From the NCBI RefSeq assembly GCF_003352165.1, contig NZ_CP029176.1, positions 2,983,501-3,047,500 of the forward strand: DNA of 64,000 nt, given 5' to 3'. Both the position numbers and the translations under genes were made by a program. How positions within the stretch are numbered: position 1 is the first letter of the stretch; the number at the start of each line of letters is the position of its first letter. This stretch comes from Acidibrevibacterium fodinaquatile. GTDB taxonomy: Bacteria; Pseudomonadota; Alphaproteobacteria; Acetobacterales; Acetobacteraceae. Below, one piece after another: positions 54,840 through 63,887 of this stretch. The notes beneath the pieces are model-generated. The model was not told the DNA's origin. It saw only the letters and a list, made by a program, of their open reading frames with translations, and ran no database searches.

Positions 54840-56047
54840 TGCGCGCCTCCCGCCGCCGGCCAGGGCTGGGCGATCGACCGCAGCCCGTCGATGTCGAGCC
54901 GCGCATATATCATCGTCGACGAACGCGAGCGGTGCCGCAACACATCGCCGACCTCGTCGAGCGATGCGCCCGTGTTCACCAGCCGGGTCGCAAGGCTATG
55001 ACGCAGCAGGTGCGATCCCACATAAGGCGTCACCGGCTTCTGGCCGGTCGCCTTCAAGGCATCCTTGAGGATGGCGTTGACGATCTGCCCGTCCTTGAAC
55101 GGTCGATGCGGCGCGCGATGGGTGACGAACATCGTGCGGCAGGTCGCCGGCCCTCGTTCCTCACGAAGATAGCGGCTCAACGCGTCGCCGACCTCCACGG
55201 TGATCGGCAGGCGGTCGTGCAGCTTGCCCTTGCCGCGCACCAGCAGTTCGCCCGCACGCCAGTCGATATCGTCGAGCTGGATCGCGATGACCTCGGCCGC
55301 GCGCAGGCCGAGCCGGGCCATGAGCAGCAGCATCGCATAGTCCCGCGCACCGTGCCGTTGATTGTCGCGGACAGACGCGAGCACGGCCTCGACGCCATCG
55401 GGCGACAGGTGGCGCGGCAGTCTCGCGCCCCAACGCTTGGCCGTCTTCGGCACGCTCAGCGCCAGATTGGTCGCCGTAGCCCCGCGTCCGAACAGATACT
55501 GAAGGAAGATGCGAACATGGGTCGCAATCGTCTTGTCGCGACGTGCGCCCGCCAGCACATGCTCGATGAAGCCGATTGCATCGGCGGGACGCAAGCGGCC
55601 CGGATCGACCATCGTCTCGCCGAAGCGGTGGTTAAGGAACCGGTCGGCGAAGCGCAGCGTGTGGTAGATCGTACGCTGGCTGAGGCCCCGTTGCTTAACG
55701 AGATAGGTCTCGAAGTTAGCCAACAATGCGGCACGCGCGATCCGCGCTTCGGTCAGCGGCACCGGCTGCGCCACGCCGATATCGATCAGATGCCCGGCGA
55801 ACCGGCGCGCAAGATTATGCGGGCAGACGGTCTGGCCATGCTTTCGCGGCACCATCCGTCCCAGTCGTTCGGCCTGATTGAGCGTCAAAGCGGAAGGCTC
55901 GATCCCTTCCGCGTCCATCACTTGCCCGAGCTTCCTGATGATCGACCGGTAACTCTTGATGGTGGCCGCTTTGTAATTGGCCACGGCGAAGCTTTCACCG
56001 AACGAGGCCAGGTACGGATCGACGCAGGTTTCCAGATTTTCAGACAT
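54836..56047 (-). CDS. RIT tyrosine recombinase A (first gene)
   Basis: 403 aa from ATG 56047 (MSENLETCVDPYL). The frame is open to 56110, but the extra residues are encoded in the element end. Catalytic Arg in LMARLGLRAAEVIAIQLDD, the box VGSHLLRHSLATRLVNTG and Tyr in HRSRSSTMIYARLDIDGL. Longest of the three, with an extended N-terminus as usual for the first RIT protein. Appears intact. Confidence 0.92.
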   Translation of the reverse strand: MSENLETCVDPYLASFGESFAVANYKAATIKSYRSIIRKLGQVMDAEGIEPSALTLNQAERLGRMVPRKHGQTVCPHNLARRFAGHLIDIGVAQPVPLTEARIARAALLANFETYLVKQRGLSQRTIYHTLRFADRFLNHRFGETMVDPGRLRPADAIGFIEHVLAGARRDKTIATHVRIFLQYLFGRGATATNLALSVPKTAKRWGARLPRHLSPDGVEAVLASVRDNQRHGARDYAMLLLMARLGLRAAEVIAIQLDDIDWRAGELLVRGKGKLHDRLPITVEVGDALSRYLREERGPATCRTMFVTHRAPHRPFKDGQIVNAILKDALKATGQKPVTPYVGSHLLRHSLATRLVNTGASLDEVGDVLRHRSRSSTMIYARLDIDGLRSIAQPWPAAGGAQ

Positions 56048-56194
56048 GATCTTCGTGCTCCATGTTGTCGGAGCGACGAAGATTATGCCGAATGGACGCA
56101 GCACGATCATGCTGCCAGCCGTGCCTTCTCGACGGCGCGCGGCATAATCCGGATTACGGCATTATGGCCGTTATGCCAATATAGGCATAAGACC

Positions 56195-56473
56195 CACGCC
56201 ACAGGAGCGAAGCACCGGCTCGACCGGGACTTCACCAGCCGGTTCTCGCACCAGGCCCGAGCCATCGAGGAACTGGTCGCGGAGCTGACGGCCGGTTACA
56301 TCCTGGCCGATCTCGGACTTGCCCATCACCCGCGGCCCGACCACGCTGCCTACATCGCCTCCTGGCTCAAGGTCCTGAACGACGATCCTCGCGCCATCTT
56401 CACCGCCGCCAGCAAGGCGCAGCAGGCAGCCGACTGGATGCACGCGCAGCAACCGTACTCGGCCCCGTCGTGA
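56195..56473 (+). pseudogene. ardC: ArdC antirestriction protein, C-terminal part, split by RIT element
   Basis: Resumes the frame as HATGAKHRLDRDF, completing the zinc motif THEAAHATGAKHRLDRDF when joined to 52826. It continues through AIEELVAELTAGYILADLGL, DHAAYIASWLKVLNDDPRAI and ASKAQQAADWMHAQQ to TGA 56471. Joined length is about 295 aa, normal for ArdC. Confidence 0.88.
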
Positions 56474-56629
56474 GGCAGGTGAACGAACGGCCAACTCGTC
56501 CGTCACGCGACCATCCTCGGACTGAATACCGAGAGCGATTGCCACCGCGCTGCGGGCAAACGAGCAGCAACGTCGTGATCGTCACCGAGCCGGCTGCCAA
56601 TTGTCGCTATCACCAGTATACTCACCTGC

Positions 56630-57262
56630 ATGAGCTTCGAAGAACCCAATTCCCTCCAGATCCGCGTTACGCTTGTCGGCATCGAGCCGGCAGTTTGGCG
56701 GCGCCTGATCGTGCCGCGCGGCTTCCATCTCGGCCAACTCCACCGCGTCATCCAGGCTGCATTCGGATGGTCGGACTGCCACTTGCACGAGTTCCTGATA
56801 GGCGGCTTGTCTTACCGCGACGCCGAGGTCTGCGAACCCGAGTTCGAGGACGACGCGCGCAGCTTTGACGAGAGCGGGGTACGTCTGCGTGATTTCAACC
56901 TCAACGACGGCCTTAGCGTTCTCTACGTCTACGACTTCGGCGACGACTGGAAGCACATCATCGAGTTCGAACGGCTCCTTGCCCTCGAACCCGCGCCGCG
57001 CGGCGCCAGCTGCATCGGCGGCGCGCGCGCCCGACCGCCCGAGGATGTCGGCGGCGTCCACGGCTATGCCGGCTTCCTCGACATCATCACCGATCCCGAC
57101 CACCCAGAACACCGCGACACCAAGACCTGGGCGGGCGGCCACTTCGATCCAGAGTGGTTCGACAACGAGACGACCGACAAGGACGTTCGCAACGCCCTCA
57201 GGGCCAACCGCCGCATCCGCCTCCATCAGCCCAACCCCAAGCGCCAAGGCCGCTCACGATAG
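56630..57262 (+). CDS. Plasmid pRiA4b Orf3-like protein
   Basis: 210 aa of the plasmid pRiA4b ORF-3 family: LQIRVTLVGIEPAVWRRLIV, GFHLGQLHRVIQAAFGWSDC, YVYDFGDDWKHIIEFERLL and HFDPEWFDNETTDKDVRNAL are the conserved blocks. Common as a passenger gene on plasmids and IS1096-like elements. Function unknown. It supports a plasmid or ICE origin of this segment. Appears intact. The 299 bp after it show nothing I can support. Confidence 0.9.
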   Translation: MSFEEPNSLQIRVTLVGIEPAVWRRLIVPRGFHLGQLHRVIQAAFGWSDCHLHEFLIGGLSYRDAEVCEPEFEDDARSFDESGVRLRDFNLNDGLSVLYVYDFGDDWKHIIEFERLLALEPAPRGASCIGGARARPPEDVGGVHGYAGFLDIITDPDHPEHRDTKTWAGGHFDPEWFDNETTDKDVRNALRANRRIRLHQPNPKRQGRSR

Positions 57263-57561
57263 CTGTCGTTGCACGGCACCGGTATCCTCGCTGGAGCCGG
57301 CCTCGGGCTCCTCGCCGCTGAGATCGATGGCACGACACTACCCCTCCGATCTCGCTCGTCGCCAAAATTTGTGCCTCGGTGCCGTCGTGCCAGGCCCAGC
57401 CCGCGGACTGACGCTGGCGAACGAAGCCGCCAACGTCACCGACAAGGCTTTCTTCAGCCGTCCCCGATCAGGAGAGGCACCCGGATAGGGATCACCGGCG
57501 ACCCGTACACCTTCCTCGGCGAGCAAGGCGTCGCGACATTTCAGGTTGACTGTCAGGATAA

Positions 57562-57790
57562 GTGGCCGAGATGACGGCAGCGTTCCTTTGCGCGAGCCTC
57601 GGCATCGTGCCGACCGTGCGGCACGCCGACTACATCGGTTCCTGGCTCGAGGTGCTGCGCGACGATGACCGCGCGATCATCCGCGCCACCAGCGCCGCCT
57701 CGAAGGCGGCCGACTATCTGCTGGCGTTCCAGGCCGATGCGGGTGAGCCGGAAGGTCCATCCCGTCCCGCGTTCCCGGCCTTGGCGCCGG
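57562..57790 (+). pseudogene. Second ArdC fragment (C-terminal part)
   Basis: Open frame directly after a TAA encodes VAEMTAAFLCASLGIVPTVR, HADYIGSWLEVLRDDDRAII and TSAASKAADYLLAFQADAGE, the same region as the ardC end at 56270-56440 but clearly a diverged copy. The first two thirds of the gene are absent. It runs into the leader of the IS110 transposase. Confidence 0.75.
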
Positions 57791-57863
57791 AGAGATCCTA
57801 TGGGGATGAGCGCAGCGCGGCCATACCGGGCTACGTGGGGGGTCATCTATGGAAGGATTCAAC

Positions 57864-59051
57864 ATGTTTGCCGAGAAGGAAGTCGCTGCCCCAGCTCCGT
57901 CCATCAATACCGATCCGATCTTCGTCGCGATCGAGATGAGCCGGTCGAAGTGGGTCGTGGGTACTCACATTCCCACGTCGAGCAAGGTGGGCATTCATAC
58001 CGTCGAATGGGGCGACGCGGCCGCCTTGCTGGCTCTCGTCGAGCGGCTTCGATCTCGTGCCGCCGACGTCGTCGGCATCGCGGCCGTGCCGGTCCTGTGC
58101 TGTTACGAAGCCGGGTACGAAGGCTTCTGGCTTTACCGCCGGCTCGCCGCCGCCGGGCTCCGTGTCTTGGTGATCGACCCTTCCAGCCTGCTGGTCAACC
58201 GACGCGCCAAGCGCGCGAAGACGGATCGGATCGACGCGAAGGCGATGATCCGTGCGCTGATGGCCTACAACAGGGGCGAGGACCAGGTGCTCAGCGCCGT
58301 CATCGTTCCTAGTGTGGAGCAGGAGGACCACCGTCGGCTCGTACGGGAACGACAGAGCTTGGTTTACGACTGCACCGCGCATACCAACCGCATTCGGGGA
58401 TTGCTGCTGACACAAGGGATCGTCGGCTTCGACCCGCGCGCCAGCGGCGCTGAACGGCAGCTCGACGAACTTGTCACCGGTGATGGTCGCTCGCTCGGAC
58501 CGCGGCTGAAAGACGAGATGCGACGCGAGATCGGCCGCCTTCGTGTTGTCCTCGAGCAGCTGAAGGACGTGAGTGCGGAGCGCGACGCCATCGCTCTCGG
58601 GAAGACGATCGAGACCCCGCACCGCGATCAGGGCTTGGCCGATGCCGATGCTGCGATGATCGCGTCGCTCGCCCGGATCAAAGGCGTCGGCCCGAACGAC
58701 GCATCGGTGCTCGTGCGCGAGGCCTTCTGGCGCAAGTTCAACAACCGACGTGAGCTTGCCGCATGGAGCGGACTGGCGCCGATGCCCTGGGCGAGCGGAA
58801 CAGTCAGCCGGGACCAGGGCATCGCAAAGACCGGTCCCGCCATCTTCCGCTCGCACATGCTGCAGATCGCCTGGCGCTGGCTTCATCATCAGCCGCAAAG
58901 CAGGCTGTCCCAGTGGTTCAACGAGCGGACGAACGGCGCGGCCGGTCGAGTCCGGCGGGTCATGATCGTGGCGCTCGCACGCAAGCTCCTCGTTGCGCTC
59001 TGGCGTTATGCGACGGCCGGCCTGGTGCCGACCGGCGCCATCGTCGCCTGA
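57864..59051 (+). CDS. IS110-family transposase
   Basis: 395-aa DEDD transposase from ATG 57864 (AAGGA eight bases upstream; an in-frame ATG at 57849 is possible). The first acidic residue sits in FVAIEMSRSKWVVGTH, where Glu replaces the usual Asp. Then CCYEAGYEGFWLYRRLAAAG, AKRAKTDRIDAKAMIRAL, the C-terminal IKGVGPNDASVLVREAFW and SGLAPMPWASG. A different subgroup from the IS110 at 36 kb. About 150 bp of IS-like DNA follow the stop. Confidence 0.92.
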   Translation: MFAEKEVAAPAPSINTDPIFVAIEMSRSKWVVGTHIPTSSKVGIHTVEWGDAAALLALVERLRSRAADVVGIAAVPVLCCYEAGYEGFWLYRRLAAAGLRVLVIDPSSLLVNRRAKRAKTDRIDAKAMIRALMAYNRGEDQVLSAVIVPSVEQEDHRRLVRERQSLVYDCTAHTNRIRGLLLTQGIVGFDPRASGAERQLDELVTGDGRSLGPRLKDEMRREIGRLRVVLEQLKDVSAERDAIALGKTIETPHRDQGLADADAAMIASLARIKGVGPNDASVLVREAFWRKFNNRRELAAWSGLAPMPWASGTVSRDQGIAKTGPAIFRSHMLQIAWRWLHHQPQSRLSQWFNERTNGAAGRVRRVMIVALARKLLVALWRYATAGLVPTGAIVA

Positions 59052-59432
59052 GTTCTCCAGATCCCCTGCCCGACAGGGGAGAACCGGGAGGATGTGTGAC
59101 CGGCCCTCTGACTGGCTGAAAAACGCCGTCATTAGAGATGGGTCCCATCCCCTGGAGCGTCGAGCCCGCAGCAAACGGGATTATGGTCGCGAGGCCTGCC
59201 GACCGCAGGAACTCGAACCGGATAAAAGGTGAGTTGGCCAGACGCCAGCTTTGTGCAGGACGCTCTGCCCCGGTCGGTTGCCAACGCCATCACGCCGGCT
59301 TCGCCGGCGCCGATCGTGCGCGCCTTGGATACAGGCGGGGGTCGTTCAGCCGTCGTCCTTCCCCGGAAACGCGGTTCTTGACCCACCCCATAAAAAGCTA
59401 GAGGGCCGCCAGCGTTCCGTGACGGGTCGAAA

Positions 59433-59455
59433 GGCCGGGAGAAAGGCTTCCGGCC
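59433..59455. promoter_or_regulatory. Hairpin in the leader of the ParB-like gene
   Basis: GGCCGGGAG / CTTCCGGCC with loop AAAGG (one G-U pair), 22 bp before the ParB-like ATG. Similar leader hairpins may control plasmid genes; no T-run follows, so it is not a terminator. The rest of 59052-59432 is the IS110 end and non-coding DNA. Confidence 0.45.
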
Positions 59456-59477
59456 GGCCCGTCGCGGAGATCACAAG

Positions 59478-61417
59478 ATGGCTGCGACCCAGAAGATCGT
59501 CCTGAACCCGTCCCGGGACATCCCATTCAACAAGCTCGTCCTGAGCCAGGCCAATGTCCGGCGCGTGAAGGCCGGCGTCTCCATCGAGGCGCTGGCCGAG
59601 AGCATCGCCCGGCGCTCCCTGCTGCAAAGCCTGAGCGTGCGCCCCGTGCTGGACGCGGACGGCAACGAGACCGGCATGTTCGAGGTGCCCGCCGGCGGTC
59701 GGCGCTTCCGGGCGCTGGAACTGCTGGTGCGGCAGAAGCGCCTGGCCAAGACCGCACCCATCCCCTGCATCGTCAAGACCGATGGCCTCGCCGAAGAGGA
59801 CAGCCTCGCCGAGAACACTGACCGCGAGGCGCTGCACCCGCTCGACCAGTTCCGCGCCTTCCAGACGCTGCGCGCGAAGGGCCAGGGCGAGGAGGAGATC
59901 GCCGCCGCGTTCGGCGTCACCGCCGCGGTGGTGCGCCAGCGGCTCAAGCTCGCCGCCGCCAGCCCGGCGCTGCTCGACGCCTATGCCGAGGCGGCGATGA
60001 CGCTCGATCAGCTGATGGCGTTCTGCGTCAGCGACGATCACGCGCGGCAGGAGCAGGTGTGGGCGACGATCCAGCGTGGCTGGAACAAGGAGCCGCACAC
60101 GATCCGCCGCATGCTGACCGAGGGCGCGGTGCGCGCAAGCGACCGGCGCCCGCGCTTTGTCGGCATCGACGCGTATGAGGCCACCGGTGGCATCGTGATG
60201 CGCGACCTGTTCCAAGATGACGAGGGCGGCTGGTTGCAGGACCCGGCGCTGCTCGACCGGCTGGTGGCCGAGCGCTTGGCCCACGAGGCGGATGCCATCC
60301 GCGCCGAAGGCTGAAGATGGGTCGAGGCCGCGCCGGACTTCCCCTATGGCCACCGGCAGGGGCTGCGCCCGCTGCCCTCCACCAATCCCCTCAGCGAAGC
60401 AGAGCAGGCGGAGTTCGATGCGCTGAAGGCCGAATACGACGCGCTCGAGGCGCAGTATGGCGGGGCCGACGAAGTGCCGGAAGCGGTCGAGGCACGACTG
60501 ACCGAGATCGAAGCAGCGATCCCGATCATCCGGCAGCGCCGACCAGCATCGCGCCCGAGAGCGATGCGACCCCGTCCGCCAGGAATGTGCGCTCGACCAC
60601 GACCATTACGGCCGCCGAGCCGTCCGCCGAGGTGCCCGAGGAGGCCGAGGGCCAGACGCCGCTGCCCGAGCGGCTGATGACGGAACTCACCGCACACCGG
60701 ACGCTTGCATTGCGGGAAGCTTTGGGGAACGACTGGGACACGGCGTTCCTTGCCGTGCTTCACGCGTTTTGCCTCCGCCTGTTTTATCGTTCCGCCGCCG
60801 ACACCTGCCTGGAAATCGAGGCCAAGAGCGCCGGGTTCGGGACCCAGGCTCCCGGACTGAACGACACCGCGTCCGCCAAGGCCATCGACGTGCGGCACGA
60901 GGCGTGGGTGAAGCAGTTGCCGGCGACGTCCAGCGAACTTTGGGACGCGCTCGTCGGCTTCGACACCGACACGCGCGCGGCGCTGTTCGCGCATTGCGCG
61001 GCGCTCACCATCAACGCGCTGCACGAAACCTGGAACCGCCGCCCTGGCGCTCTGGCGCACGCGGATCGACTGGCCCAGGCGGTCGGTCTCGACATGGCGG
61101 CGGCCGGCTGGGTCCCGACGGTCGAGACCTATCTCGGTCGGGTGCCGAAGGCGCGCATCCTGGAAGCCGTGCGCGAGGCGAAGGGCGAGCACGCGGCGCA
61201 GCTGATCGACCACCTGAAGAAGCCGGAGATGGCGCAGGAGGCTGAGCGGCTGCTCGCCGGCACCGGTTGGCTCCCCGAGCCGCTCCGCACGCCCGGGTTG
61301 CCTGATGAGGCTGCGGCCGTCCCTCCCGCCGACGGTGACGCCGACGCGATCACCGCATTGCCGGCGTTCCTGGTCGACGCCGAAAATCCCGCCGTGCCGC
61401 AAGCCATCGCCGGTTAA
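59478..61417 (+). pseudogene. ParB/RepB/Spo0J-like partition protein, broken
   Basis: The first 278 codons encode the ParB nuclease-like and HTH part: NVRRVKAGVSIEALAESIAR, EVPAGGRRFRALELLVRQKR, ENTDREALHPLDQFRAFQTL and AAAFGVTAAVVRQRLKLAAA. A TGA at 60312 interrupts AEG-RWVEAAPDFPYGHRQG, where homologues have Trp. The same frame then continues to about 60540. A shift to another frame gives LMTELTAHRTLALREALGND to the end at 61415. Part of the middle appears deleted. Typical of a plasmid/ICE maintenance gene, now inactive. Confidence 0.8.
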
Positions 61418-61475
61418 GACCGCACCCGGTGGCGCGTGATGCCGTGACCGGTCCAGGCACCGGCCACGGGGAGGG

Positions 61476-61856
61476 TCAGCCCTGCGGCTTTGGCACGAAG
61501 CAAACCCCGCCCAATCCCTCGAAATGCCGGTCGCAGGTCAGAAGGTCCGCCCCATGGGCCAAGGCCGTCGCATAGACGATGGCGTCCGCGGTCGCGAGCT
61601 TATGCGCCGCGCAGAGATCGGCGGCCGACAGCGCGATCGCCGTATCGAGATCGGCGACGATGCAGGTCTCGGTGAAGGCGATCACCTGATCGGCCTTATC
61701 CTCCCCCACCTCGCGCTGGAGCCACTTCGCGAGTTCCAGCTGCACGATGGTCGGCACCAGCCATTGGCCGCGCTCGGGCAAGGCGCTCGCGACCGAGGCG
61801 CCGGCCGGCGAGCCGATCAGCCACTCGATCCATGCCGACGTATCGACGAGCCGCAT
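61476..61856 (-). CDS. vapC: VapC-like PIN-domain toxin
   Basis: 126-aa PIN RNase. Acidic residues: D5 (MRLVDTSAWIEWLIG), Glu in PTIVQLELAKWLQ, and Asp in KLATADAIVYATALAHGADL and LLTCDRHFEGL. The ATG overlaps the antitoxin stop by one base (TGATG), the usual coupling. Appears intact. Distinct from the VapC at 28.8 kb. Confidence 0.92.
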   Translation of the reverse strand: MRLVDTSAWIEWLIGSPAGASVASALPERGQWLVPTIVQLELAKWLQREVGEDKADQVIAFTETCIVADLDTAIALSAADLCAAHKLATADAIVYATALAHGADLLTCDRHFEGLGGVCFVPKPQG

Positions 61857-62074
61857 CAGACGCGGTCCGCGCGATCCCGATACCCTTCCGCCCGCGCGCC
61901 GCGCGCGAGGCCCGAAAGCTCGTCTGGCCTCGGTACCGGCACCAGCAAGACCCCGGTCCCTTTGGGAATGAAGGCGAATTCCTGTCCTGCCTGCCAGTGG
62001 CGCGCGGTGCGCACCGCCTTCGGGATGGAAATCTGGAACTTGGCCGAGAGTCTGGCGATGTCCCTGCTGTGCAT
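61856..62074 (-). CDS. AbrB/MazE-type antitoxin
   Basis: 72 aa from ATG 62074, which follows an AGGG box. Swapped-hairpin AbrB domain: ARLSAKFQISIPKAVRTARH, WQAGQEFAFIPKGTGVLLV. The C-terminal tail (DELSGLARGARAEGYRDRAD) binds the toxin. An upstream ATG at 62113 is possible but adds non-family residues. Marks the right end of the island-like segment. Confidence 0.9.
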   Translation of the reverse strand: MHSRDIARLSAKFQISIPKAVRTARHWQAGQEFAFIPKGTGVLLVPVPRPDELSGLARGARAEGYRDRADRV

Positions 62075-62171
62075 TACCCTGCCCTCATCGATCAATAAGG
62101 CGTAAGATAGCATGCAGCGGCATCGGCCGAAAGCCGCAGGCGGCGGTATCGCCCGTGGTGGCGATCCCGCC

Positions 62172-63227
62172 TCACACGATCACCGCCGCTTCCGCCGCAG
62201 CGAGCGCGCCTTCCAGATAGCCGCCGAATTCGGGGGCCATTTCGGCGCCGGCGAGCGTGATCCGTTCGCCCCACGGCGCCGGCAGGGCGATCGAGCGATA
62301 GTCTGGATGCGCGTTGCCATTGGCCTGGTCGGCTTCGGTCGCGGTGAAGGGTTCGGTTGCCCAGTCCTGGATGATTACCGCGCGCGGCCGGGCGACCTCG
62401 GCGCCGAACAGCAGGCCGAGTTGGCGGGCGACCAGCTCCGGCAAGGCCGCGCGTCGCGCCGCACGGAGGGCGGGTGGCCAGGAGAAAAAGCCGAACAACG
62501 CCGCCTCGGCCGCGCCGGGGAGGCTCGCATCATGCAATTCCCCGAGCGGTCCCGCCTGGCTGAACGCGCTGCCTGAGAGGCCGGCGTCGCGCCAGAACGG
62601 CCGGTCGTAGAGCGCGAGCGCCTTGGCCTGGCCCGCCATCCAGCCCGGCACAGCAGCAAGCTTCGCCTGTATTGGCTGCGGCAGGGCGGGCACGATCTCG
62701 ATCCCGCCGATCAGCCGCGGCGGCAGGGCGAGTGCTGCGCGGGCGGCCTGCAGCGTCACCGGGCCGGCGGGGCTTTCGGCGGTGACCGCAACGCCCGCCT
62801 CGGTCAGCGCGATGCGCCGGACCGCGTGTTCCAGCCGGACCACGCCGGGGGCGAGGCCAGCGGCGACGGCTTCCACCAGCGCCGCGATGCCGCCCGCAAT
62901 CCGTAGGCTCGGCGGCTCCTGCGCGAAACCATGCGGCAGGCGCTCTATGCGCCCCGTCTGATCCTGAAAGATGAAGCCGCCCGTCTCCGCCTGCTCTGTG
63001 AGCACCAACCCGGCCGCCCGGACGGCGCGCGCGATGCGCGGCTGGATCGTGGGCCAGACCCAGGCGGGGCCGAGATCATAGGCGCCGGCCTCGGTGCGGT
63101 GGCTCAGCACCCGCCCACCGATGCGCGCGCGGGCTTCCAGCACCACCACCTCGGCGCCCCGCCCGGCCGCCGCCCGCGCCAGCGCGAGGCCGGAAAGGCC
63201 GGCGCCAATGACGATCAGATCGGGCAT
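62172..63227 (-). CDS. FAD-dependent amine oxidase (flavin monoamine oxidase family)
   Basis: 351-aa flavoprotein. The N-terminal dinucleotide-binding motif is VIGAGLSGLALARAAAGRGA with VVLEARARIGGRVLS. The C-terminal FAD motif is ITLAGAEMAPEFGGYLEGAL. It is shorter than most monoamine oxidases (about 450 aa) but both FAD halves are complete. Substrate cannot be read. It starts 6 bp after the cupin stop, so the two genes form an operon. Confidence 0.88.
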   Translation of the reverse strand: MPDLIVIGAGLSGLALARAAAGRGAEVVVLEARARIGGRVLSHRTEAGAYDLGPAWVWPTIQPRIARAVRAAGLVLTEQAETGGFIFQDQTGRIERLPHGFAQEPPSLRIAGGIAALVEAVAAGLAPGVVRLEHAVRRIALTEAGVAVTAESPAGPVTLQAARAALALPPRLIGGIEIVPALPQPIQAKLAAVPGWMAGQAKALALYDRPFWRDAGLSGSAFSQAGPLGELHDASLPGAAEAALFGFFSWPPALRAARRAALPELVARQLGLLFGAEVARPRAVIIQDWATEPFTATEADQANGNAHPDYRSIALPAPWGERITLAGAEMAPEFGGYLEGALAAAEAAVIV

Positions 63228-63233
63228 CCCGCG

Positions 63234-63887
63234 TCAGCCGAGATGGCCGGTTTTGCGGTAGAGCAGCGCGCCCTCCTGGCTTGCCAGCGCCAGAAGGCTG
63301 CCGGGCGGCCGGCGGAGCCACGCGCCCGCACGGTGGGTGGTGCCGTCGATCACCACATCGCCCTCGACCACGAAGAGCTCGACGCCGTGCGGCCAAGTCT
63401 CGGTCGCGTCGGCATGGCCGGGGGCGAGGCGCAGCATCACCACACGCTCCCACGGCGCCTCGAACAGCACGGCTTCCTGCCGACCCTGCCCGAGATCGCG
63501 CCAGAGCGCGGGATCGCGTGTATCGAGCCGCACAGCCGCTGTCTCCTCCGGCGGCATTTGGCGGAGCTTGACGAAAATCACCGCGCCCGGCGCGCTGGCA
63601 GGCGTGTGGCGCGAGCCGGGGGGGTTGCGGACATAGAAGCCGGCAGGAAAATCCCCGGTCTCGTCGGAGAATACGCCGTCGAGCACCAGGAACTCCTCGC
63701 CGGCGCCGTGGGTGTGGGGGGAGAAGGCGGAGCCCGGCGCGTAGCGCACGAGCGAGGTGGCCCGAGCGACTTCGTCGCCGTCGCGCTCGAGCATGCGCCG
63801 CTCTACACCGGCCATAGGCGAGGTGATCCAGGCGAGCGCCGCGCTATCGACGGTGGCGGGGCGGGAGAGATCGGCGTTGAGCTGCAT
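63234..63887 (-). CDS. Two-cupin protein (ChrR-like cupin)
   Basis: 217 aa from ATG 63887 (MQLNADLSRP). Two cupin folds: the first has metal-ligand pattern FSPHTHGAGEEFLVLDGVFS and RHTP, the second has HADATETWPHGVELFVVEGD. This resembles the ChrR cupin, but the anti-sigma zinc domain is missing, so it is not an anti-sigma factor. Likely metal-dependent; role unknown. The open frame begins at 63941. The 113 bp upstream to the window end hold no gene. Confidence 0.82.
   Translation of the reverse strand: MQLNADLSRPATVDSAALAWITSPMAGVERRMLERDGDEVARATSLVRYAPGSAFSPHTHGAGEEFLVLDGVFSDETGDFPAGFYVRNPPGSRHTPASAPGAVIFVKLRQMPPEETAAVRLDTRDPALWRDLGQGRQEAVLFEAPWERVVMLRLAPGHADATETWPHGVELFVVEGDVVIDGTTHRAGAWLRRPPGSLLALASQEGALLYRKTGHLG

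Larger units (their letters stand above)
52825..56194 (-). mobile_element. Recombinase-in-trio (RIT) element inserted in ardC
   Basis: About 3.4 kb with three overlapping tyrosine recombinase genes in one direction, the defining layout of RIT elements. Inverted ends of 27 bp with two mismatches lie at 52825-52851 and 56139-56165 (ATAATGCCGT...GGATTATGCCGC). The right end carries an extra palindrome TTATGCC-TATATT-GGCATAA (56170-56189, as read on the minus strand) before ardC resumes at 56195. GGCATAAT-type motifs recur inside both ends (for example about 52900 and 56090). Confidence 0.88.

Noticed and set aside
57269-57574. 101-codon frame between the pRiA4b-like gene and the ArdC fragment
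   Set aside because: Overlapping frames of similar length on the same strand, no family signal and no ribosome-binding site.
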